From positions 81,365-145,364 of the forward strand of contig JANYGC010000100.1 of assembly GCA_025359425.1 (NCBI GenBank): a DNA stretch of 64,000 nt, read 5' to 3'. Source of the stretch: Sphingomonadaceae bacterium (GTDB lineage: Bacteria; Pseudomonadota; Alphaproteobacteria; Sphingomonadales; Sphingomonadaceae). This document shows positions 37,247 to 46,040 of the stretch, piece by piece. The translations under genes were made by a program, and so were the position numbers. Position 1 is the stretch's first letter. Each line of letters begins with the position of its first letter. The notes beneath the pieces are model-generated. The model saw only the letters and a program-made list of their open reading frames with translations, ran no database searches and had not been told where the DNA came from.

Positions 37247-38773
37247 ATGACCAACATCTACGACGAACTGCGCTCGGCCATCTATTCGGTCTGGCACCGC
37301 CGCTGGCTCGCGCTGGGGGTGGCATGGGGGCTGTGCCTGATGGGCTGGCTGGTCGTGGCGATGGTCCCCAACAGCTATGAGAGCAAGGCGCGGATCTACG
37401 TCCAGCTCGACGATGTGCTGTCCCAGCAGATGGGCCTCGGCCACGCTGACACCAAGAACAACATCGACCGGGTGCGCCAGACGCTGACCAGCGCGGTCAA
37501 CCTCGAGAAGGTCATCCGCGGCACCCCGATCGGCGCGGGCATCACCACGCCCAAGCAGATGGAAGGCGCAGTCCTCTCGCTCGGCAAGAAGATCAAAGTC
37601 GAAAGCGACGAGGCCAACCTGTTCGCGATCACCGCCAGCTATGGCGACAGTTCGAATTCCGATGCGGCCAATGCCAAGATCGCGCAGGCGGTGGTCCAGC
37701 GCCTGATCGACATCTTTCGCGAAGAGAACCTTACCGGCAACCGCGGCGAGATGTCGACTTCGCTGACCTTCCTCGATCAGCAACTGGCGCAGCGCCAGAA
37801 AGACCTCGAAACCGCCGAGCAGAAACGACTGGCATTTGAGTCGCAGAATCCAAGTTTGGCCGGCGGGGCGGGAGCCGGTCTGCAAAAGCTCGACACCGCG
37901 CGCACCGAACTGCGCGGGATCGATGCCGATCTGGCCGCCGCGCAAAGCTCTTACGCGGCGATCAACGGCCAGCTGGCCGGAACCCCGCGGACGATCGCCG
38001 GGGCCGCTCCGGTTGGCGGCGCGCGCGGTGCATTCAACGATGCCCAGGCCCAGCTCAATTCGTTGCGCGCCCGGGGCCTGACCGAAAATCATCCCGACGT
38101 GATTGCTGCGCGCAATCAGGTGGGCGCCCTGCGCAGCGCAGCCGCGGCCGAAGGCAATGGCGGCGGCAGCAGCACGCCCAATCCGGCCTATTCTTCGCTC
38201 GAATCGATCCGCGCCGAACGCGCCGCCAATGTTCAATCGCTGTCGGCCCGGCGCGCTTCGGTGCAGCAGGAGATTTCGTCGATCAGCGTGCAGCAGTTTT
38301 CCAACCCCGAATCCGCTGCCGAGTACCAGCGCATCACCCGCGATTACGACGTGATGAAGGAGCAGTACGACAAGCTCCTCCACGACCGGGAGGCGCTGAA
38401 GATCCGCGGCTCGGTCAATACCCAGCAGAATGCGGTCAAGTTCCAGGTGATCGATCCGCCGACCACGCCGCGCTCGCCGGTCGCGCCCAATCGCCCGCTG
38501 CTGCTGTTCTTCGTATTGTTCATGGGGCTGGGCGCCGGCGCTGCTGCGGCCTTTGCGGTCGGCCAGCTGCGCTCGACCTTTGCCACCACCGGGCGGCTCG
38601 AAAAGGCGATGGGGCTGCCCGTGCTGGGCGCGATCAGCCAGGCCCTCACCGATACCGGGCGAGCGTTGCGCCGCCGCCGGATGAAATACTTTTACGCCGC
38701 CACCGGCGCCTTGGGGGGCTTGTTTGTGGTCCTGCTGACGATCGAATTCATCCAGCGCGGCATGGTGGCTTGA
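37247..38773 (+). CDS. polysaccharide chain-length determinant, Wzz-like, XrtA type
   Basis: A 508-residue inner-membrane protein with membrane segments near residues 24-44 and 410-432, the Wzz domain in between and a long coiled-coil region (about 165-370) of heptad-like Gln/Leu/Glu. The conserved segment QVIDPPTTPRSPVAPNRP before the second helix is typical of Wzz/BY-kinase adaptor proteins. It sets polymer length and works with the tyrosine kinase encoded 7 nt downstream. A third hydrophobic segment lies near the C-terminus. Confidence 0.94.
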   Translation: MTNIYDELRSAIYSVWHRRWLALGVAWGLCLMGWLVVAMVPNSYESKARIYVQLDDVLSQQMGLGHADTKNNIDRVRQTLTSAVNLEKVIRGTPIGAGITTPKQMEGAVLSLGKKIKVESDEANLFAITASYGDSSNSDAANAKIAQAVVQRLIDIFREENLTGNRGEMSTSLTFLDQQLAQRQKDLETAEQKRLAFESQNPSLAGGAGAGLQKLDTARTELRGIDADLAAAQSSYAAINGQLAGTPRTIAGAAPVGGARGAFNDAQAQLNSLRARGLTENHPDVIAARNQVGALRSAAAAEGNGGGSSTPNPAYSSLESIRAERAANVQSLSARRASVQQEISSISVQQFSNPESAAEYQRITRDYDVMKEQYDKLLHDREALKIRGSVNTQQNAVKFQVIDPPTTPRSPVAPNRPLLLFFVLFMGLGAGAAAAFAVGQLRSTFATTGRLEKAMGLPVLGAISQALTDTGRALRRRRMKYFYAATGALGGLFVVLLTIEFIQRGMVA

Positions 38774-38780
38774 GGAATCT

Positions 38781-39884
38781 ATGACCGAGCAGAGCAAAAT
38801 CCCGATGCCCGAGGGCGAACCTGCGGTGGAACAGCCCAAACGCAAGGGCGCGACGCTGATCGAGCGCGTGGTGCGTAACTACGATCTCGTCCAGCTGGCC
38901 TCGGCCCCGATCCCCGAAGATTTGATCCCGCCGCCGAGCAAGCGCCGCCGCTATCGCCGGGCGGACGATGTGATCGAGGATGCCGTAACCACCCCGGTGG
39001 CCGAACCGGATGCTGCAGCAGCGCCCCAACCAGCGCCGCGCGCCGCCCCTGAAGTGGTGGTGGGCGAAGTACTCAATCCTGAACCGCTCGCCGCACCTGC
39101 CGCACCGACCCAGGCCGTGGCCAAGCGCCCCGAGCCAGTGGCGTTCACGGGCGAACGCTTTCCGGTGAGCCGCCAGCACTTGCGCGATCAAGGGCTGATC
39201 GTGCCCGAAAGCACCGTCACTGCGGTGCTTGAAGAGTTTCGCATCGTCAAACGCCAGCTGCTGCTCAACGCGGATCTGCTCGCTCAGCAGGGGATGGGCC
39301 CGGCCGCGCAGCGGGTGCTGATCTGCTCGCCGCATCCAGGCGAGGGGAAGAGTTTCACCTCGGTCAATCTCGCGCTGGCGATCGCCGCCGAGAAGGAATG
39401 CGAAGTGCTGCTGGTCGATGCCGACTTTGCCAAGCCATCGGTGCTGTCGATGCTCGGACTGCCCGGCGGGCCCGGGCTGATGGATGCGCTCGCCAATCCT
39501 GAGATCGATGCTGCGGACTGCGTCATTGGCACGGATGTTCCGGGGCTGTGGGTGCTGCCCGCGGGCAGCGCAACCGCGTCGGACACCGAATACCTCTCCA
39601 GCTCGCGCACCCGCACCGTGCTCGACCGGCTGGTGCAGGGCGCCCCGCAGCGCTTCGTGATCTTCGATTCCCCGCCTGCTTTGGCCGCCTCGCCTGCCGC
39701 TGCGCTTGCCAAATACGTCGGGCAAGCAGTGGTCGTCGCGCGCTGCGACAAGACCGCGCAGGGCAACCTCGAGGATGCAGTTTCGCTGCTCTCGGCCTGC
39801 CCGAACATCCAACTCATTCTGAACGCCGTCCACTTCAGCCCAAGCGGTCGCCGCTTTGGCTCGTACTACGGATACGGAGGCTGA
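38781..39884 (+). CDS. BY-type tyrosine autokinase, XrtA type
   Basis: A 367-residue cytosolic kinase. A disordered proline/alanine N-terminus (about 40-120) precedes the P-loop domain: Walker A SPHPGEGKSFTS (183-194), Walker A' LLVDADF (210-216) and a later FVIFDSPP. The C-terminal GRRFGSYYGYGG holds the tyrosine cluster for autophosphorylation. It cycles with the Wzz-like protein to drive polymer assembly. Confidence 0.94.
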   Translation: MTEQSKIPMPEGEPAVEQPKRKGATLIERVVRNYDLVQLASAPIPEDLIPPPSKRRRYRRADDVIEDAVTTPVAEPDAAAAPQPAPRAAPEVVVGEVLNPEPLAAPAAPTQAVAKRPEPVAFTGERFPVSRQHLRDQGLIVPESTVTAVLEEFRIVKRQLLLNADLLAQQGMGPAAQRVLICSPHPGEGKSFTSVNLALAIAAEKECEVLLVDADFAKPSVLSMLGLPGGPGLMDALANPEIDAADCVIGTDVPGLWVLPAGSATASDTEYLSSSRTRTVLDRLVQGAPQRFVIFDSPPALAASPAAALAKYVGQAVVVARCDKTAQGNLEDAVSLLSACPNIQLILNAVHFSPSGRRFGSYYGYGG

Positions 39885-39886
39885 CC

Positions 39887-41644
39887 ATGAAGCCGCAATT
39901 CCTCACCGCGCTGGCCACGCTTGCCGCCACTCTGGCCTTGGGCTTGCCCGGGGCGGCGCACGCTCAGTCGTTGCCATATGGCGACGTTGGCGGGTCCAGC
40001 GCGAGCAGCGACAGCGGCTCGGACAGCGGCGATGATGCCGTGGACGATGGCGATAGCGCGGAAAGCCCTGGCGGCATGGTCAAGCGCACCGGCCGGGTCC
40101 GCGTGACGCCGTACATCGAAGCGCAGCAGGTCGTGACCGCCGAGCTTTCGCCCGGCAACGAAGTGCTGACGTATTCAACGCTTGCGGCGGGTATTGAAGC
40201 CAATCTCAACGGCCGTAATGCGCAAGCCGGACTCGCGGTCCGCTATGAGCGCCGGTTTGGCTATGGCAGCAACAAGATCAGCGACAGCGACGTGGTCAGC
40301 GGCGTGGCCCGCGCCAGCGTCGGGCTGGTCCCGCGCACGCTGTTCCTCGAAGGCGGGGCAATGGCCGCACGGATGAGCGTCAACGGCAACGGCTCGACCA
40401 CCCCGGGGCTGGAATTCGGCAACAGTTCGGCGCAAGTGTACGGGGCTTATATCGGCCCGTCACTCAAGACCCAATTGGGCGCAGTCGACGTCGAGGGGCA
40501 TTACCGGTTCGGCTACAGCCGGGTGACCACCCCCAACGTGCTCCCGGTCGGCCCGGGCCAGACCCCGATCGACCTGTATGACGAGGGCACCGTCCACCAC
40601 GCCCTGCTGCACTTCGGCACCAAGGCCGGGACCGTCCTGCCGATCGGGCTGGGTGTCGGCGGCGGCTGGAACCGCGAAGATGTATCCAATCTCGATCAGC
40701 GGATCGATGACAAGCATGTCCGTGCTGACGTGCTCCTGCCGGTCGGCAGCGATCTCGCGCTGGTTGGCGGTGTCGGCTATGAAAAGGTGCAGGTGTCGCA
40801 ACGCGACGCGGTGATCGATACGCTCACCGGGTTGCCCCTGCTCAGCGGGAATGGCCGCTACGTCACCGACCAGACCCAGCCGCGCCAGATCGCTTACGAG
40901 AGCGAAGGGCTGATCTGGGATGCGGGCGTGATGTGGCGCCCAAGCAAGCGCACTGCATTGGAAGCCCATGTTGGCAAGCGCTACGGCTCGACCACTTATT
41001 TCGGCAGCTTTGCTTACGCGCCTAACACCCGCACCACGCTCAATGTCTCGGTTTACGACGGAATTTCGGGCTTTGGCGGGCGGCTCAACCAGGCCCTGGC
41101 CGATCTACCGACCCAGTTCGACGGGTTGCGCAATCCGCTGACCGGGGGCCTCAGCACCTGCGTTGCGGGCGTCAACGGCGCGCAGGGCAACAGCGGCGGC
41201 GGGTGCCTCAACGGCGCGCTCGGTTCAGTCCGCTCGGCCACGTTCCGCGGCCGCGGCGTGATGGCGAGCCTGGGGATCCAGGGCAACAACCTGCAATACG
41301 GCGTCGGCGCCGGCTATGACCGGCACAGCTTCATTGCGGCCCCCGGCACGGTGCTCGCGCTCGCCAACGGGGTGATTGACGAAAACTACTGGGTCGCCGC
41401 TTATCTCAACGGGCGGATCGATCGCAATTCCAGCTTCGGCACCAATGTCTGGGCCAACTGGTACCAAAGCGGAGACGCCTTGGCTGGCGACAGCAGCGCG
41501 ATCGGTGCAACCGCAGCATACTACCGCACGCTGACCGGCAATCTGACCGCGACTGCGGCGGTGGGGATCAACGGAGTCAACCGCGAGGTGCTCCAGGATA
41601 TCTGGACCGCCTCGGGGCTGGTCGGCCTGCGCTACTCGTTCTGA
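39887..41644 (+). CDS. XrtA-associated outer-membrane beta-barrel protein
   Basis: A 585-residue exported protein. The signal peptide (about 1-27, cut after AHA) is followed by an acidic Ser/Asp-rich stretch (40-65), then repeated amphipathic strands ending in LVGLRYSF, with the terminal Phe of barrels. The family is present in most XrtA loci, and its role in export is unproved. GGAGG lies before the ATG at 39887. The frame is open upstream inside the kinase gene. Confidence 0.9.
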   Translation: MKPQFLTALATLAATLALGLPGAAHAQSLPYGDVGGSSASSDSGSDSGDDAVDDGDSAESPGGMVKRTGRVRVTPYIEAQQVVTAELSPGNEVLTYSTLAAGIEANLNGRNAQAGLAVRYERRFGYGSNKISDSDVVSGVARASVGLVPRTLFLEGGAMAARMSVNGNGSTTPGLEFGNSSAQVYGAYIGPSLKTQLGAVDVEGHYRFGYSRVTTPNVLPVGPGQTPIDLYDEGTVHHALLHFGTKAGTVLPIGLGVGGGWNREDVSNLDQRIDDKHVRADVLLPVGSDLALVGGVGYEKVQVSQRDAVIDTLTGLPLLSGNGRYVTDQTQPRQIAYESEGLIWDAGVMWRPSKRTALEAHVGKRYGSTTYFGSFAYAPNTRTTLNVSVYDGISGFGGRLNQALADLPTQFDGLRNPLTGGLSTCVAGVNGAQGNSGGGCLNGALGSVRSATFRGRGVMASLGIQGNNLQYGVGAGYDRHSFIAAPGTVLALANGVIDENYWVAAYLNGRIDRNSSFGTNVWANWYQSGDALAGDSSAIGATAAYYRTLTGNLTATAAVGINGVNREVLQDIWTASGLVGLRYSF

Positions 41645-41664
41645 GCCTGGAAAGGGAAATCACG

Positions 41665-42834
41665 ATGTTCAACGACTTTTACGGGCTGACCGGGCGGCCA
41701 TTCCAGCTCACCCCCGATCCGACCTTCTATTTCGAGAGCCTGACGCACCGCAAGGCGCTGTCGTACCTCTCCTACGGGCTCGCCCAGGGCGAAGGCTTCG
41801 TGGTGATCACCGGCGAAGTCGGCGCGGGTAAGTCCACCCTTGTCGCGCACCTGATGGCGACGATCGACCCGGCGCGGCTGACCGCGGCGCAGATCGTCAC
41901 CAGCAAGCTCGACGGCGAGGAGCTGGTCCATGTCGTCGCGCAGGCTTTCGGGCTGATCGTCGATGGGCATGACAAGGCCAGCGCACTGGGCGCGATCGAG
42001 GCGTTCTTGCATGATGAAGCGCGCGCCGGTCGGCGCTGCCTGCTGGTGGTCGACGAAAGCCAGAACCTCGAACTCGAAGCACTCGAAGAGCTGCGCATGC
42101 TGTCGAACTTCCAGCTCGGCGCGCATCCGCTGCTTCAGACGCTGCTGCTCGGCCAGCCCGAATTCCGCAACACGATCCAGGAGCATCCCCAGCTTGAACA
42201 GCTGCGCCAGCGGGTGATCGCAGCGCATCACCTTGAGGCGATGGAGCTGGGCGAAGTCCAGCCCTACATCGAACACCGCCTGAAATGCGTCGGCTGGAAC
42301 GGCAATCCCAAGTTCGACCAGCGCGTGTTCACCGAACTGTTCGAAGCATCGGGCGGTGTGCCGCGCCGGATCAACCAGATCTGCAACCGGCTGATGATGC
42401 TGGGCGCGGTCGATCAGCGCAACCGCATCGACGGGGCCATGCTGAGCGCGGTGCTCGAAGAACTTGAACTCGATGGGACGCTGCAACTGAAGAAGCCGGC
42501 ACCGCAGCCTGACGCCGTTGTCGCACCGGTCGCCGCTGCTCCGGCCCCGGCTCCGGTCGACGCGGTCGCTTTGGTGCAGCTGCAGGCCATGCTGGCCGAG
42601 CGCGACGCGCAGATTGCTGAGCTCCAGCAGGCGGTGATCGAGCTCGCCAACGAGCAGGAAGCCGCACCTTCGCAGGTGAGCGATCCGACCCAGGGGATCA
42701 GCCTGGCAGCGATCGAGGCCAAGTTGAGCGGGTTCGAGGCCAAGATGCTCGAGCAGGAACGCACCATCCGCCACACGCTGACCATGCTGATCGAGTGGAT
42801 CGAAGCCGACGACGCCAGCCGCGCCGCGGCCTGA
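41665..42834 (+). CDS. XrtA-associated ATPase, AAA/ExeA-like
   Basis: A 389-residue ATPase. It starts FNDFYGLTGRPFQLTPDPTF like ExeA-type secretion ATPases. Walker A is GEVGAGKST, Walker B LLVVDESQN, and there is a sensor region LLLGQPEF. A proline/alanine linker (about 275-300) and a C-terminal coiled coil (about 300-385) follow. The family occurs only with XrtA loci. It may power assembly or be a regulator of export. Confidence 0.93.
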   Translation: MFNDFYGLTGRPFQLTPDPTFYFESLTHRKALSYLSYGLAQGEGFVVITGEVGAGKSTLVAHLMATIDPARLTAAQIVTSKLDGEELVHVVAQAFGLIVDGHDKASALGAIEAFLHDEARAGRRCLLVVDESQNLELEALEELRMLSNFQLGAHPLLQTLLLGQPEFRNTIQEHPQLEQLRQRVIAAHHLEAMELGEVQPYIEHRLKCVGWNGNPKFDQRVFTELFEASGGVPRRINQICNRLMMLGAVDQRNRIDGAMLSAVLEELELDGTLQLKKPAPQPDAVVAPVAAAPAPAPVDAVALVQLQAMLAERDAQIAELQQAVIELANEQEAAPSQVSDPTQGISLAAIEAKLSGFEAKMLEQERTIRHTLTMLIEWIEADDASRAAA

Positions 42835-42850
42835 CCAGAGCGGGAACCGC

Positions 42851-43720
42851 ATGCCAGAGCGAGTAGTCAATGGACTGTCGGTAGACGTCGAGGACTGGTT
42901 CCAGGTCGGCGCCTTCGAAGGCGTGATCGACCGCAGCAACTGGGACGGGCTGTCCGACCGGGTCGAGCGCAATTGCAGCGCCATCCTCGACATGTTTGCG
43001 GCGGCCGATGTCAAGGCGACCTTCTTCACGCTCGGCTGGGTGGCGCAGCGTCACGGCGGCCTGATGCGCCGGATCGTCGAGGCCGGGCACGAACTCGCCA
43101 GTCACGGCTGGGATCACGAACGGGTATTCCGGCTCGATCAAACGAGCTTCACCGCCGATCTGGAACGCAGCCGCAAGGTCTTGGAAGATGCCGCCGGGGT
43201 GCAGATCACCGGCTATCGTGCGCCCAGCTTCTCGATCGATCAGCGCACCCCGTGGGCCTATATGGCGCTGGCCGAGCAGGGCTTTGTGTACAGCTCAAGC
43301 GTCGCGCCGATCAGCCATGATCATTATGGCTGGCCCGAGGCCCCCCGGTTTGCGTTCAAGCCGCTGCCGTGGAGCGACCTCGTCGAAATCCCCGTCACCA
43401 CCGCGCACTTTGCCGGGCGGCGCTTGGCCGCCGGTGGAGGCGGATTCTTCCGCGTGCTGCCTTACGGTTTCTCGCGCTGGGCAATCCGTCAGGTCAACAC
43501 CCGCGATCAACGCCCGGCGGTATTCTATTTCCACCCGTGGGAGATCGATCCCGATCAGCCGCGGGTCAGCGGTGCCGCGCTGCGCTCGCGAGTACGGCAT
43601 TACACCAACCTTGGGGTGATGGCGGCCAAGCTCGAACAACTGGTGCGCGAATTCGAATGGGGCCGGATGGACGTGCTGGCGCACCGCGAGGCGGCGCGCG
43701 CGGTGGACCTGGCGGCATGA
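42851..43720 (+). CDS. XrtA-system polysaccharide deacetylase
   Basis: A 289-residue NodB-fold deacetylase. The catalytic SVDVEDWFQ carries the Asp pair, ELASHGWDHERVF holds the metal His residues, GYRAPSFSID is motif 3 and FYFHPWEID motif 5. It would remove acetyl groups from the exopolysaccharide sugars. Its stop overlaps the FemAB start by 4 nt (ATGA). No signal peptide is visible, so it may work on lipid-linked units at the cytosolic side. Confidence 0.94.
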   Translation: MPERVVNGLSVDVEDWFQVGAFEGVIDRSNWDGLSDRVERNCSAILDMFAAADVKATFFTLGWVAQRHGGLMRRIVEAGHELASHGWDHERVFRLDQTSFTADLERSRKVLEDAAGVQITGYRAPSFSIDQRTPWAYMALAEQGFVYSSSVAPISHDHYGWPEAPRFAFKPLPWSDLVEIPVTTAHFAGRRLAAGGGGFFRVLPYGFSRWAIRQVNTRDQRPAVFYFHPWEIDPDQPRVSGAALRSRVRHYTNLGVMAAKLEQLVREFEWGRMDVLAHREAARAVDLAA

Positions 43721-44793
43721 ACGCGCCGTTCCGGCCGGCGGCGCTGCGGGTAAGCGCGGCGGACCTTGGCGATCCAGCCGAACTGCGCCGGATCGAGGCC
43801 TTCGTACAGGCGCATCCCTCCGGCACCGCGTTCCATCGCCCTGCGTGGTTGGTCGCCAGCGCCACAGGAACCGGCAACCGCGCGCATGCCTTACTGGCCG
43901 AGCGCGGCGGAGAGATCGCGGCATACCTGCCGCTGACCGAGATTCATTCACCTCTGTTCGGACGAATGCTGGCGTCGAGCGGGTTTGCCGTGGGCGGCGG
44001 ATTGCTGGCGCAGGATAGCGTGTCGGGCGCGGGCATCTTTGCCGCGCTTGAGGAAATGGCGCTGCGGCTAAGCTGCAGCGCGGCCGAACTGCGCGGCGGG
44101 GTGCTGCCGCAGCGCCGTGCCGGGTGGTCGATCAAGCGCGATTCGCATTGCGGCTTCGTCCAACCGCTTGCCGCCGACGATGAAGCGCAGCTCACGCAAA
44201 TTCCGCGCAAGCAGCGCGCCGAGGTGCGCAAGGGATTGGCCGGGGAACTGACTGTGACCGCCGGCAGTGCTGCTTCTGACCGCGCGGCCCATTATGCCGT
44301 CTATGCCGAAAGCGTCCGCAATCTGGGCACACCAGTATTCCCGGCGCAGCTGTTTGCCGAAGTGCTCGACGCGTTCGGGGATAGTGCCGATATCCTGACT
44401 GTCTGGAACGGCGCCGAGCCCGTCGCGAGCGTTCTGTCGCTGTACCATGCTGGCGCGGTGATGCCGTATTGGGGCGGTGGCACCCACGCCGCCCGGCGGC
44501 TGCGCGCCAATGACCGGATGTATTACGAGCTGATGCTCCACGCCCGGCAACGCGGCTGCGAGCGGTTCGATTTCGGGCGCTCCAAAACGCACAGCGGGGC
44601 CTACGATTTCAAGCGCAATTGGGGCTTCGAGCCCGAACCGCTGTCTTACGCGGTCTGGACTGCACCCGGCACCGCGCCGCGCGATGCGGATCCGACCAGC
44701 GCCAGGCATTCGGCGCGGATCGAGCTATGGAAACGCCTGCCGCTGCCACTTGCGAACCTGCTTGGTCCGCATATCGCCAGAGGACTGGGGTAA
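43717..44793 (+). CDS. FemAB-family protein, XrtA type
   Basis: A 358-residue GNAT-fold protein of the FemAB group. Key segments are VQAHPSGTAFHRPAWL, QIPRKQRAEVRKGL, YYELMLHARQRGCERFDFGRSK and FKRNWGFEPEPLSY. FemAB proteins move amino acids from aminoacyl-tRNA to lipid-linked sugars. Here it probably adds an amino acid or acyl group to the polysaccharide. Overlaps the deacetylase by 4 nt and the glycosyltransferase start by one base. Confidence 0.93.
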   Translation: MNAPFRPAALRVSAADLGDPAELRRIEAFVQAHPSGTAFHRPAWLVASATGTGNRAHALLAERGGEIAAYLPLTEIHSPLFGRMLASSGFAVGGGLLAQDSVSGAGIFAALEEMALRLSCSAAELRGGVLPQRRAGWSIKRDSHCGFVQPLAADDEAQLTQIPRKQRAEVRKGLAGELTVTAGSAASDRAAHYAVYAESVRNLGTPVFPAQLFAEVLDAFGDSADILTVWNGAEPVASVLSLYHAGAVMPYWGGGTHAARRLRANDRMYYELMLHARQRGCERFDFGRSKTHSGAYDFKRNWGFEPEPLSYAVWTAPGTAPRDADPTSARHSARIELWKRLPLPLANLLGPHIARGLG

Positions 44794-46040
44794 TGGCCAG
44801 GACCAGCGGCGAAATCCTGTTCCTGGCGCACCGGATCCCGTTCCCGCCCAACCGCGGCGACAAGATTCGCTCGCACCACGTGCTGCGGCAGCTTGCCGAA
44901 CTGGCTTCGGTGCATGTCGCAACCTTTGGCGATGATGCCGCCGATATGGCGCATGAGGGCGAGCTCGCCGCGGTGGCGACCAGCCACTGCCTGATCGAGC
45001 GCCGCAAGTCGTTGGTTCGAGCCGGGGTCGAGGCGATTGGGCGCGGCCTGCCGGTCAGCCTCACCGCGTTCCACGATCCTGCGCTCGCCGCCTATGTCCG
45101 CAAGGTTCTTGCCGAACGCCCGATCGGGACGATCTATGCATTTTCGGGGCAGATGGGCCAATACATTCCCGCTTGCTTCAAGGGCCGGGTGGTCTTTGAT
45201 TTCGTTGATGTGGATTCGGCCAAGTTCGAAGCCTATGCGCAAGCTGGCCGGGCCCCGCGCGCCTGGATCGATGCGCGTGAAGGACGCCTGCTGAGCGCCG
45301 AGGAAGCCCGGCTTGCCCGCCGTGCAGATGTGAGTCTGCTGGTTTCGAATGAAGAAGCCGCGCTGTTCCGGGCGCGGCTGTTGCCGCAGGACCGCCTCGA
45401 ATGCGCGGTTGGCACCTTGCGCAACGGGATCGACAGCGAACTGTTCGATCCTGCGCGGTGCGAAGCTGCGCCCGCTATGGCGGGATGCAGCAGTCCGCGG
45501 CTGATCTTCACCGGGCAGATGGACTATGCGCCCAATGTCGTTGCGGCGCGGCGGGTGATCGAGCGGCTGCTGCCTGCAATCCGTTCGCGCTTCCCGCAAA
45601 CCACCTTCCACCTAGTCGGGCGGAATCCGCCGGATGCGCTGCAGGCGCTGCATGGCAATAACGGTACTTTCGTATGGGGTGCGGTCAAAGACATGCCGAG
45701 CTATCTCGCGGCAGCCGATCTTGCGCTGGTCCCGCTGGAACTCGCGCGCGGAGTGCAGAACAAGGTGCTCGAGGCGATGGCGATGCGGCTGCCGGTGGTG
45801 CTGACCGCCGAGGCCGCGACCGGAATTGGCGGGAGCGACGGCCAGCACTACCTGGTCGGCCATGACGATGCTGAATTGATCAAACAGGTCTGCGCATTGC
45901 TCGACGATGATCGGCGCCGCAGCGCCATGGGCGCGGCGGCGCGGCACTATGTGGTTGACCAGCTCAGCTGGCAGGCGACTTTGGCTCCGCTCGCCGCGAT
46001 GCTGGGCTGCGCCGATACGGCCGCGCGCGATGCCGCCTGA
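44793..46040 (+). CDS. XrtA-system glycosyltransferase
   Basis: A 415-residue GT4-like sugar transferase. It begins ILFLAHRIPFPPNRGDKIR, with the nucleotide-sugar region LIFTGQMDYAPN and the acidic loop VPLELARGVQNKVLEAMAM typical of GT4 enzymes. It adds a sugar during synthesis of the exopolysaccharide. The stop overlaps the exosortase gene by 11 nt. Confidence 0.94.
   Translation: MARTSGEILFLAHRIPFPPNRGDKIRSHHVLRQLAELASVHVATFGDDAADMAHEGELAAVATSHCLIERRKSLVRAGVEAIGRGLPVSLTAFHDPALAAYVRKVLAERPIGTIYAFSGQMGQYIPACFKGRVVFDFVDVDSAKFEAYAQAGRAPRAWIDAREGRLLSAEEARLARRADVSLLVSNEEAALFRARLLPQDRLECAVGTLRNGIDSELFDPARCEAAPAMAGCSSPRLIFTGQMDYAPNVVAARRVIERLLPAIRSRFPQTTFHLVGRNPPDALQALHGNNGTFVWGAVKDMPSYLAAADLALVPLELARGVQNKVLEAMAMRLPVVLTAEAATGIGGSDGQHYLVGHDDAELIKQVCALLDDDRRRSAMGAAARHYVVDQLSWQATLAPLAAMLGCADTAARDAA

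Noticed and set aside
37202..38845. A 547-codon open frame antisense to the chain-length protein gene
   Set aside because: Shadow frame with Gly/Arg/Gln bias and no family resemblance.
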